Assembly (NCBI GenBank): GCA_937926515.1
Contig: CALAZZ010000295.1
Span: 1 to 6,518, forward strand
DNA: 6,518 nt
From: an uncultured Bacteroidales bacterium
Lineage (GTDB): Bacteria > Bacteroidota > Bacteroidia > Bacteroidales > F082
Direction: 5' to 3'
Below are positions 1-6,443 of the stretch, in pieces. The position numbers were made by a program, and so were the translations under genes. The notes beneath the pieces were generated by a model. The model saw nothing but the letters and a program-made list of their open reading frames with translations. It did not search any database and was not told where the DNA came from. The first letter of the stretch is position 1. The number at the start of each line of letters is the position of its first letter.

Positions 1-422
1 AACAAGATTACACCGAATAATAGGCTTATGAGTGCATTTGTCAACAACATATTTTTATTAGATAATTCACTGCCCAGGTTGACGAGGATGACCAGGAGCA
101 ATATTCCGCTTAATATAGCCCATATACCCATCATCATTACAAAAAAAGTGATCGTTTGCCCTGTATAGATCAAGATGAGACTACCCAATACGATGGTAAT
201 AATAGATTGGGTAAGCAATACGGCAAAGGGACTTTTGTTATTAATCCGATAAATGGCTGTCAGCAGCATGATCACACCAAAAAGCAACAGGGCAATGCCT
301 GTATATTTTGCTACGACCAGGAGCGTGTCAGCCGGAACAAACAAAGCAAATACGGCATACAGTATAGCCAATAGTCCATTAAGTGTGAACATCCACCAGT
401 TTCGTGTAATTTGTACCCTCAT
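1..422 (-). CDS. DUF308/HdeD-like multi-pass membrane protein (3' end cut off by window)
   Basis: The frame reads from ATG at 422-420 to the left edge without a stop, giving 140 residues, so the C-terminus is missing. The product is almost wholly hydrophobic, with likely membrane segments at about residues 11-29, 36-57, 67-86, 91-114 and 125-140, joined by very short loops. The start (RNWWMFTLNGLLAILYA) and the later G-I-W-A-I-L-S-G-I stretch at 99-107 resemble the repeated W...G...G pattern of the DUF308/HdeD family. HdeD of E. coli is an acid-resistance membrane protein of six segments, but most family members have no known function, so none is assigned. No Shine-Dalgarno sequence precedes the ATG; the upstream stretch is A/T-rich, as is usual in Bacteroidota. 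It lies 108 bp downstream of the LysE-type gene on the same strand, and no convincing terminator or promoter separates them. The family call is from pattern memory; that it is an integral membrane protein is secure. Confidence 0.72.
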   Translation of the reverse strand, partial: MRVQITRNWWMFTLNGLLAILYAVFALFVPADTLLVVAKYTGIALLLFGVIMLLTAIYRINNKSPFAVLLTQSIITIVLGSLILIYTGQTITFFVMMMGIWAILSGILLLVILVNLGSELSNKNMLLTNALISLLFGVIL

Positions 423-530
423 TCTATAAGTTTTTAATTTGTTAATAGCCCGGTTTAAAATTAATATGAACTTTGAATATCTAATTTATTGATCCAATAA
501 AGCTTTGCCTCAGTGCGAAGTTAGCTTAAA

Positions 531-1178
531 TTATACCCATTTGTCAATAAATACTTTTGCGATTAGAAAAATGCCAAAACCGATCAGACATACTCCGACA
601 ATCTGGTTCATTCTACGGATAAATATTGGCGTAACAAAACGTTTGATATTGTATGCGGCATAGGCTTTTATGATATCACTGATAATGACCATCAATAATG
701 TACCCCCAAAAAAGTAGGTTAATTCCTTTTCCTGGCCACCCAGGCGGGCAGAAATACCCACCACCACACCGATCCAGAAGATCCATACGAAGGGGTTTAC
801 GATGTTTGTAAAGAATCCTTTGGCAACATAAACAAACCAGGGTGGGCCGCTTACCTGTATGGGCAGGTCTTCGGCAGAGGGAGGCTTGGTAACCACTTTC
901 CTGCTATAGGTTACCAGCCCGAAAACGATTAGTACCAGCCCGCTGGCAATACCAAACCAAAAATAATTGCTTGGTTCGGTGATGATTTGTACCGACCCCA
1001 TGAGGCAGATAACAACCATAAAAAGATCATTCAGGAAAATGCCAATGGCTAACCATACAGCTGAAACGAACCCCCGGTGTATGCTGGTTTGAACCAACAT
1101 AAAAAACGCCGGCCCGAAGCCAAAAAACAGCGCCAGTGTCAGGCCCAGCAACGCCCCTTCTGCAAACAGTGTTAACAT
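531..1178 (-). CDS. LysE/RhtB-family amino-acid (or related solute) exporter
   Basis: This is a complete 215-residue inner-membrane protein, the usual length for the LysE/RhtB superfamily. These proteins export amino acids or amino-acid-like compounds; the substrate here cannot be read from sequence. About six hydrophobic segments are visible (roughly residues 4-27, 38-60, 72-92, 115-140, 153-172 and 190-210). The N-terminal family signature is clear: LLGLTLALFFGFGPAFF, then LVQTSIHRG, with G22-P23 conserved, although the usual PGP is FGP here. A second signature, KGFFTNIVNPFVWIFW at 120-135, carries the conserved N125 and N128-P129 at the start of a later helix. The loop at about 92-113 is polar and is the likely cytosolic loop between the two halves. 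The start is fixed: an in-frame TAA lies 9 nt upstream of the ATG (1187-1185). The gene begins 52 bp after the GH3 stop on the same strand, which suggests one transcript. No Shine-Dalgarno sequence is seen. Confidence 0.88.
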   Translation of the reverse strand: MLTLFAEGALLGLTLALFFGFGPAFFMLVQTSIHRGFVSAVWLAIGIFLNDLFMVVICLMGSVQIITEPSNYFWFGIASGLVLIVFGLVTYSRKVVTKPPSAEDLPIQVSGPPWFVYVAKGFFTNIVNPFVWIFWIGVVVGISARLGGQEKELTYFFGGTLLMVIISDIIKAYAAYNIKRFVTPIFIRRMNQIVGVCLIGFGIFLIAKVFIDKWV

Positions 1179-1230
1179 AATGTTTTAGAGCTACATACGA
1201 ATACATTAATACTAAATCACGGCACAGATT

Positions 1231-2775
1231 TTAAGGCCTGCTAACTGTTTCTTTCAGCCAGGCTTCCCAATCATCAAACCGCTGACCTTTGATCACTCTT
1301 GGAAATTTGTTTGCACTGCCTTCCTTGCCCAGTTTTTTCATATAATCATAAAAGGTTTTCACCGGCAGGATTTCAACAAAAACGTCGCGAATGGCCTCCA
1401 TGCGTTCAACCATATAATCATCATTCAGCTGACTAAGGTATTCATCAATTTTAGCAGCTGCGACATTTGGCTCAATTCGATCATCAGTGCCAAGATACCA
1501 TTTATGTGCAAATAGCGATCCATGACGGATCCCGGTAACGGTAAATTCGGGAACTTCAATATTGAACTCTTCCTGGAGCATTTCGATGGCCCGGTTCATA
1601 TTTTCCTGCGAAAGGTGTTCGCCACACAAGCTAAGGAAATGTTTGGTCCTTCCTGTGATTACAATTTCGCATCGCCCAGTATTCGTAAACTTGATCGTAT
1701 CCCCGATCAGGTAGCGCCATGCACCGGCATTGGTTGATAACAGCAAGGCATATTCCTTGTTTGGTTGTACCTCTGTAAGGGTAAGTGTTTGAGGGTTTTC
1801 CTGTAGATTGCCATCCTCATCAAAATTGGTTTCGTTGAATAGCACAAACTCATAATAAATCCCATTATCGATGATTAATTGCATCGTTTTGGTTTCAAAA
1901 CCACTTTGGTAGGCGATATATCCTTCAGAGGCAAGGTAACTTTCAGAAAACAACATGGGCTTGCCAAATAGTTTTTCAAAACTTTTCACGTATGGCGCAA
2001 ACGATACCCCGCTATGAACATAAACGGTCAGGTTTGGCCAAATATCATGTATGGTTTCTACTTTGTAGGTCTTAATAATCCTTTCCATCAGGATCTGAAC
2101 CCAGGCCGGAACACCGACGATGACACCAATGTCCCAACTTGGTGCCTTCTTTACCATATCTTTTAGTTTGGTTTCCCAATCGGGTGCTTTCGAAATGCGC
2201 TTGCCCGGTTTATAAAAATGCTGAAACCAGAAAGGGATATTACCTGTGGTGATTCCTGACAAATCACCCGCATAATAGGTTCCGTTGTATTGCAAATGTG
2301 TTGAGCCTCCAATCATAAGAATTCCTTTTTCGTAGAATTGTACAGGAAACTTATACTTTGATGCAGATACCAGCTGGCGGATGCTTGCCCTTTTGATCGA
2401 TGCCAGCATATCGGAAGTGACGGGAATATGTTTGCTTGATGATTCGGATGTTCCTGAACTGAGGGCAAAATACTTGACCCGTCCCGGCCAGCTTACATAA
2501 GCCTCGCCATTAAGTGCACGGTACCACCACTGCTTGTACATGCTGTTATAATCAAATACAGGTACCTTGTTCCTGAAAGCATTAACAAGATCAGTGCTTT
2601 CGAGGATTTGGATGAAGTTGTAATGCTCGCCAAAAGCGGTAAACTGAGCCCTGCGAAGCAGTTTTTCAAGCTGTTTCTTTTGGGCTGTTTTCGGATTAAA
2701 GCGCTTTTTTTTGAGCTCCACAGGCATATTGCGAAGCTCATAGGCTTTTTTTATCAGGGTACCTAAAATGGGCAT
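1231..2775 (-). CDS. GH3-family acyl-adenylate-forming protein (GH3 auxin-responsive-promoter-like)
   Basis: With the ATG at 2775-2773 the product is 514 residues. It belongs to the GH3 family of the adenylate-forming superfamily. Plant members such as JAR1 activate jasmonate, auxin or benzoates with ATP and join them to amino acids; bacterial members are common but mostly uncharacterised. The three nucleotide-binding motifs are present: SSGTSES at about 106-112 (phosphate loop), YLASEG at 280-285, and WRYLIGD at 353-359, whose aspartate binds the ribose in the family. The hinge region GRTKHFLSLCGEH follows at 375-387, leading into a C-terminal domain that ends GKEGSANKFPRV near 483-494. The protein is soluble, so cytoplasmic. 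A longer reading from TTG at 2802 would add nine residues, but that codon is the end of a good -7 promoter box, and PILGTLIKKAYELR after the ATG looks like the natural N-terminus. A LysE-type exporter follows 52 bp downstream. The acyl substrate and the acceptor are unknown. Confidence 0.88.
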   Translation of the reverse strand: MPILGTLIKKAYELRNMPVELKKKRFNPKTAQKKQLEKLLRRAQFTAFGEHYNFIQILESTDLVNAFRNKVPVFDYNSMYKQWWYRALNGEAYVSWPGRVKYFALSSGTSESSSKHIPVTSDMLASIKRASIRQLVSASKYKFPVQFYEKGILMIGGSTHLQYNGTYYAGDLSGITTGNIPFWFQHFYKPGKRISKAPDWETKLKDMVKKAPSWDIGVIVGVPAWVQILMERIIKTYKVETIHDIWPNLTVYVHSGVSFAPYVKSFEKLFGKPMLFSESYLASEGYIAYQSGFETKTMQLIIDNGIYYEFVLFNETNFDEDGNLQENPQTLTLTEVQPNKEYALLLSTNAGAWRYLIGDTIKFTNTGRCEIVITGRTKHFLSLCGEHLSQENMNRAIEMLQEEFNIEVPEFTVTGIRHGSLFAHKWYLGTDDRIEPNVAAAKIDEYLSQLNDDYMVERMEAIRDVFVEILPVKTFYDYMKKLGKEGSANKFPRVIKGQRFDDWEAWLKETVSRP

Positions 2776-2799
2776 AGCGTGAGGGTTTCTGGCATAATG

Positions 2800-2807
2800 C
2801 AAATTTA
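2800..2807 (-). promoter_or_regulatory. Bacteroidota-type -7 box (TAAATTTG) before GH3
   Basis: The minus strand reads TAAATTTG, a full match to the TAnnTTTG -7 element of the Bacteroidota primary sigma factor. It would start transcription near 2793, leaving a leader of under 20 nt before the ATG at 2775. No clear TTG/TTTG -33 element stands about 19 bp further upstream; that stretch reads ACTTTTCG and is only loosely similar. The box overlaps the alternative TTG start at 2802 and so argues against it. The motif match is seen directly; promoter activity is inferred. Confidence 0.45.
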
Positions 2808-2984
2808 TGAAAATTGGAAAACGAAAAGTACCTTAAAAGCTGATTGATTTAATGTACAGATAATCGAGCCTGCTTCCTGCTTTTCCGGAATGAAATGACA
2901 ATAAAGTTGCACAGTACTGACCTGCTGATACCTATCAACCCTGACACTACTTTTTGGGTGTCTCAAGCAAATCCTGGCAAAGTA

Positions 2985-3004
2985 GTGCCTCGTCGTGCCT
3001 CCTC
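2985..3004. repeat. Tandem 10-bp direct repeat
   Basis: GTGCCTCGTC at 2985-2994 is followed at once by GTGCCTCCTC at 2995-3004, a 9-of-10 match. It sits on the left shoulder of the 3004-3047 hairpin and is part of the GC-rich block. It may be a replication-slippage product or part of the repeat element. Confidence 0.55.
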
Positions 3005-3047
3005 GGCAAACATTCCGCCCTCCTTCGTCGGGCGGATGCCTTTGCCG
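3004..3047. repeat. Long GC-rich stem-loop
   Basis: The arms pair in three blocks: CGGCAAA (3004-3010) with TTTGCCG (3041-3047), CAT (3011-3013) with ATG (3036-3038), and CCGCCC (3015-3020) with GGGCGG (3030-3035). That makes 16 base pairs, with a one-base bulge on the left arm (3014), a two-base bulge on the right (3039-3040), and a 9-base loop (3021-3029). No T-run follows on either strand, so it does not look like an intrinsic terminator. It is part of the wider intergenic element. Confidence 0.7.
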
Positions 3048-3201
3048 GATTTACAGGTATTTTCCAATTCCCTCCTCTGCGGCACCGCATTTGCTGTGGC
3101 CATCCCGCCAGGTGAAATACCGTTTTGTTTTAGAAACATGAGTCTATCCATTGAACTATTCAGATTAATTACGAATCGCTTCACACTCATGTTAAATGTT
3201 A

Positions 3202-3260
3202 AGGATTTGCAAGTCCCTAAAAGGATTGAGCAGCACTCCTTTTAGGGGCGAAGCAATCCT
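3202..3260. repeat. Long two-part stem-loop, arms AGGATTTGC...GCAATCCT and CCCTAAAAGGA...TCCTTTTAGGG
   Basis: The inner stem is perfect over 11 bp: CCCTAAAAGGA (3215-3225) with TCCTTTTAGGG (3237-3247), around an 11-base loop. It extends outward through a T-G pair (3214/3248) and a G-C pair (3213/3249). After short unpaired stretches (3211-3212 and 3250-3252), AGGATT-t-GC (3202-3210) pairs with GCAATCCT (3253-3260) with one bulged T. The total is about 21 pairs. Neither strand shows a U-tract straight after the stem, so a simple terminator is unlikely. The regularity suggests a selected DNA or RNA structure, such as a mobile-element end or a small structured RNA. Confidence 0.75.
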
Positions 3261-3267
3261 GTAGATT

Positions 3268-3310
3268 AACCTTCTGCGTGTTTAAAGGATTCCTATAATC
3301 CAGAAAGGTT
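3268..3310. repeat. Weaker nested inverted repeat
   Basis: AACCTTCTG (3268-3276) pairs with CAGAAAGGTT (3301-3310) with one bulged A. Inside it, GGATT (3287-3291) and AATCC (3297-3301) form a small hairpin around CCTAT; the two stems share base 3301. It reuses the GGATT word seen in the two stronger hairpins nearby, so it is probably part of the same element or a degenerate copy. Confidence 0.45.
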
Positions 3311-3415
3311 CATTTTAGGTCTTGCTGTTTTGGCAATAGGACGATCTGCCGGCTGGCGCGAAGTACAGGCAAATCTGCCTTACCCGGGGATAAACACACA
3401 CAATCCAAATTGAAA
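3311..3415. other. Second GC-rich intergenic block, no gene seen
   Basis: From 3331 to 3390 the GC content is 60% (36 of 60), against 33% over the next stretch 3421-3480. It holds ATCTGCC twice as a direct repeat (3344-3350 and 3373-3379), the second inside a small hairpin AGGCA-aatc-TGCCT (3367-3380). Stops interrupt the frames I followed and no protein is recognisable. It may be the distal part of the same repeat element. The remaining flank, 3416-3589, is AT-rich and shows only a weak promoter-like site. Confidence 0.4.
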
Positions 3416-3559
3416 ATGAAACACATTACAATATTAAGTGCTGATAGTGTACTAGAAATCCCTGCAATTGATCGTCTTATTAAGGTTTAGCTTTTTATGG
3501 TTGGTGTGAATTTGATTAGGTTGAACCATATATGCCTGCACAGTACAATCAAAAAAAGC

Positions 3560-3567
3560 TACTTTTA
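3560..3567 (+). promoter_or_regulatory. polA: Weak candidate -7 box for polA (TACTTTTA)
   Basis: TACTTTTA matches TAnnTTTG at all fixed positions but the last and ends 22 bp before the polA ATG, a sensible distance. No TTG-type -33 element stands 19 bp upstream. A chance match is quite possible in AT-rich DNA. Confidence 0.22.
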
Positions 3568-3589
3568 CCCATCAAAAGTATAAGTAACC

Positions 3590-6379
3590 ATGTCGGACGA
3601 TAAACCCAAACTCTTCCTGCTGGATGCCATGGCATTAATATACAGGGCTTATTTTGCGCTCAATAAAAACCCACGCATCAACTCCAGGGGACTGAACACA
3701 TCTGCTATTCTTGGATTTGCCAACACCTTGTATGAAGTTTTAAAAACTGAAAAGCCAACGCACATCGGGATTGCTTTCGATACCATTGCACCCACACAGC
3801 GGCATATCGACTTTGTAGATTACAAGGCAAACCGTGAAAAAATGCCGGAAGACATTGAAAAATCATTGCCCTACATCATTGAACTGATCAAGGGATTTAA
3901 CATCCCGCTGCTCATGGTTGATGGCTATGAGGCTGATGATGTGATTGGTACGCTTGCCAAGGAGGCTGAAAAAAAGGGGTTTATCACCTATATGATGACC
4001 CCTGATAAAGATTTCGGGCAATTGGTTTCGCCTAATATTTTTATGTATAAGCCTGCCCGTGGTGGCGAAAAACCTGTGATCATGGGTGTAAATGAGGTTT
4101 GTGAACGCTATGGGATCAGTAAGCCGGAGCAACTGATCGACATACTCGGACTTTGGGGCGACACTTCGGACAACATTCCGGGCGTGCCGGGAATAGGTGA
4201 AAAAACGGCAAGCAAACTTATTGCTGAATTTGGATCCGTTGAGGAGCTGCTCAAGAATACCGATAAGCTGAAAGGTAAACAGAAGGAAAACCTCGAGCAA
4301 TATGCTGATCAGGCCCTGCAGTCGAAACAGCTTGCTACCATAATTACTGAAGTACCTATTCCGTTTGAACCCGACCGGCTGATCATGGAAACGCCAGATC
4401 TTGAAAAATTGAAGCAATTATTCGATGAGCTGGAGTTCCGCAATTTTGCACGACGTTTATTTGGAGATGCCTTGCAGCAATCAGAAGAATCAAATGCCAC
4501 CGGGCAGGCTGACCTGTTCAGCAGCCTGGAAACAGATGAGGTGGAAGCTGCGATGCAAACAGAAACTAAAACGATCGAAACCACAACACATCAATACCAC
4601 CTGGTCGAAAGCAACTCCCAAATCAATGAGTTGGCCGATTTGCTTTCCAGGCAAAAAAGTTTTTGTTTTGATACCGAAACAACTGCCGTTGATGCACATA
4701 CAGCTGAGCTTGTTGGTATTGCCTTTGCCATCAAACCTCATGAAGCCTGGTATGTGCCTTTGCCTGAAAACTATCACGATTGCCTGCAACTCATCAACCG
4801 GTTTAAGGATGTGCTTGAAAATGAGCAGATCGAAAAAACAGGTCAGAACCTTAAATATGATATTTCTGTTTTACGCTGGTATGATATCACGGTGAAAGGC
4901 CCTCTTTTTGACACCATGATCGCTCACTACCTGATCGAGCCTGACCAGCGCCACAATATGGATTACCTGGCCCGGACTTATCTTAATTACCAAACGGTTT
5001 CTATTGAATCCCTGATTGGAAAAAAGGGGAGGTCACAGGGAAGTATGCGCGATGTACCCCTTAAGGATATTAAGGAATATGCCGGCGAAGATGCTGATAT
5101 CACACTGCAATTACGGTATGTTTTTGAACCCTTGTTGGAGAAACATGGTTTGAGCAAATTATTCCACAAAACCGAAATGCCATTGGTACGCGTTTTGGCT
5201 TCGATGGAAGCTGAGGGCGTACGCATCGATGCCGGCACACTTTCAGAGATCAGTGAGCTGTTGAGCGCCGAAATTGAACAGATCGAACATAAGATTTACG
5301 AAACGGCCGAAACCAGGTTTAACATCGCATCTCCGAAACAGCTGGGCGAAATATTGTTCGAACGAATGGGATTAAAATCAAGTGCAAAAAAAACCAAAAG
5401 CGGACAATATTCCACCTCTGAAGATGTGCTGCGTAAGCTGGCACATGAGCATCCTGTAATTAAACTTATTTTAGATTACCGATCCCTCACAAAACTTAAA
5501 ACAACCTATGTTGATGCCTTGCCCGGCCTGGTCAGCGAGCGCGACAACCGCATACACACAAGCTATAATCAAGCGGTAGCTGCTACCGGCAGGCTCAGTT
5601 CGAACAATCCCAATTTGCAGAACATACCTATTCGCACAGAAAGAGGCCGCGAAATAAGAAAAGCCTTTGTGCCGCGTAATGATGATTATATCCTACTCGC
5701 AGCAGACTACTCACAAATAGAATTGCGCATCATAGCCCACCTCAGTGGTGATGAAGGCATGATCGCCGCATTCAACAAAGGCTACGACATACACACAGCC
5801 ACTGCTGCAAAGGTTTATGGCGTTGAACTGGATGCCGTGGACCGCGATATGCGCAGCAAGGCTAAGATGGTGAATTTTGGTATAATCTATGGCATCTCTG
5901 CTTTTGGCTTGTCCGAAAGGCTGGGGATACCGCGGGGTGAAGCCGGCGACATCATCAAAAGTTATTTTAAGGAATATCCGGGCATAAGGGCGTATATGGA
6001 TAAGCAGATCGCATTTGCGCGCAAGCACGGATATGTTGAAACCATGCTGGGCCGACGAAGGCTGCTTAGGGATATCAATTCGTCAAACAGCGTTGTTCGT
6101 GGATTTGCCGAACGCAATGCCATTAATGCGCCTATACAGGGCTCTTCGGCAGATATGATCAAGGTTGCGATGATCCGCATTCATGAAGAAATGGAAAAGC
6201 AGAAAATGCAATCAAGAATGATACTGCAGGTGCATGATGAGCTGGTTTTTGATGCACATATTGATGAAACAGAAGTGCTAAAACCATGGGTTGAAAAACA
6301 TATGAAAGAAGCATTGTCACTTAGTGTACCGGTGGTTGTTGAAATGAACACGGGCAGCAATTGGTTGGAAGCGCATTAA
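3590..6379 (+). CDS. polA: DNA polymerase I, full length with 5'-nuclease, proofreading and polymerase domains
   Basis: This is a complete 929-residue family A polymerase (E. coli 928), acting in Okazaki-fragment processing and excision repair. The 5'-nuclease domain (about 1-295) keeps its metal-binding acids: D12, D64, E114, D116-D117, D139, D141, D191 and D194, followed by the helix-hairpin-helix GVPGIGEKTA. A variable acidic linker spans about 295-335. The 3'-5' exonuclease (about 336-530) has D361 and E363 (FDTET), D424 (NLKYD), and Y497 with D501 (YAGED), so proofreading should be active. The polymerase domain shows TGRLSSNNPNLQNIP at 667-681, motif A with D706 (DYSQIELR), motif B with R755, K759, F763 and Y767, RNAINAPIQG at 842-851, and motif C H882-D883-E884. 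F763 is the dideoxynucleotide-discriminating type. An in-frame TAA 9 nt before the ATG fixes the start. No Shine-Dalgarno sequence is seen and no clear terminator follows. It is the only gene on this strand in the window. Confidence 0.98.
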   Translation: MSDDKPKLFLLDAMALIYRAYFALNKNPRINSRGLNTSAILGFANTLYEVLKTEKPTHIGIAFDTIAPTQRHIDFVDYKANREKMPEDIEKSLPYIIELIKGFNIPLLMVDGYEADDVIGTLAKEAEKKGFITYMMTPDKDFGQLVSPNIFMYKPARGGEKPVIMGVNEVCERYGISKPEQLIDILGLWGDTSDNIPGVPGIGEKTASKLIAEFGSVEELLKNTDKLKGKQKENLEQYADQALQSKQLATIITEVPIPFEPDRLIMETPDLEKLKQLFDELEFRNFARRLFGDALQQSEESNATGQADLFSSLETDEVEAAMQTETKTIETTTHQYHLVESNSQINELADLLSRQKSFCFDTETTAVDAHTAELVGIAFAIKPHEAWYVPLPENYHDCLQLINRFKDVLENEQIEKTGQNLKYDISVLRWYDITVKGPLFDTMIAHYLIEPDQRHNMDYLARTYLNYQTVSIESLIGKKGRSQGSMRDVPLKDIKEYAGEDADITLQLRYVFEPLLEKHGLSKLFHKTEMPLVRVLASMEAEGVRIDAGTLSEISELLSAEIEQIEHKIYETAETRFNIASPKQLGEILFERMGLKSSAKKTKSGQYSTSEDVLRKLAHEHPVIKLILDYRSLTKLKTTYVDALPGLVSERDNRIHTSYNQAVAATGRLSSNNPNLQNIPIRTERGREIRKAFVPRNDDYILLAADYSQIELRIIAHLSGDEGMIAAFNKGYDIHTATAAKVYGVELDAVDRDMRSKAKMVNFGIIYGISAFGLSERLGIPRGEAGDIIKSYFKEYPGIRAYMDKQIAFARKHGYVETMLGRRRLLRDINSSNSVVRGFAERNAINAPIQGSSADMIKVAMIRIHEEMEKQKMQSRMILQVHDELVFDAHIDETEVLKPWVEKHMKEALSLSVPVVVEMNTGSNWLEAH

Positions 6380-6443
6380 GAAAACCCAACAGGCTTTTTA
6401 ACAGCTTCATTGTGTTTGTCAACATTTTAAACATATTAGGTCC

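Larger units (their letters stand above)
2967..3260. repeat. Structured non-coding intergenic element with inverted ends, probably a dispersed repeat
   Basis: This stretch lies in the roughly 810-bp gap between the divergent GH3 and polA genes. It begins with GCAAATCCT (2967-2975), and the exact reverse complement AGGATTTGC occurs at 3202-3210, itself the left arm of a long hairpin ending at 3260. A further inverted pair, AAATCCtGGCAAA (2969-2981) with TTTGCCGGATTT (3041-3052), is nested inside. GC content is about 57% over 3001-3120 (69 of 120 bases), against 32% over 3121-3180 and 38% over 2821-2880. Open frames cross it on both strands (2895-3245 plus; 2963-3190 minus), but they overlap each other, match no family I know, and are explained by the palindromes. 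No transposase is present. Whether it is a MITE-like mobile element, an RNA, or a regulatory relic cannot be settled here; the inverted repeats themselves are certain. Confidence 0.6.

Noticed and set aside
156..374. 72-codon plus-strand frame at the left edge
   Set aside because: It is the antisense of the DUF308-like membrane protein, whose hydrophobic segments are clear in the minus frame. The plus product is low-complexity polar sequence.
423..530. Terminator or promoter between the LysE-type and DUF308 genes
   Set aside because: Only a 5-bp AAGCT/AGCTT stem with a long loop and an imperfect TAATTTTA box without a -33 partner were found. Neither is convincing.
2963..3190. 75-codon open frame on the minus strand
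   Set aside because: It lies on the same palindromic, GC-rich repeat and has no recognisable domain. Its familiar look is that of a spurious frame in a dispersed repeat.
2895..3245. 116-codon open frame on the plus strand in the intergenic gap
   Set aside because: It overlaps an open frame on the other strand (2963-3190), runs through several strong palindromes, resembles no family, and its stop lies within the long hairpin. It is better explained as non-coding repeat.
2776..3589. tRNA, CRISPR array or known riboswitch in the long gap
   Set aside because: No cloverleaf with a CCA-end pattern, no regularly spaced repeats with spacers, and no motif of a riboswitch class I know was found. The repeats present are inverted and irregular.
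3863..4417. 184-codon antisense frame inside polA
   Set aside because: The polA frame here encodes the conserved 5'-nuclease residues; the antisense frame has no recognisable motif and is a shadow.
6380..6440. Possible polA terminator (AAAACCC near GGCTTTTT)
   Set aside because: The stem AAAAcCC-aaca-GGcTTTT has a central mismatch and only two G-C pairs, which is too weak to call.
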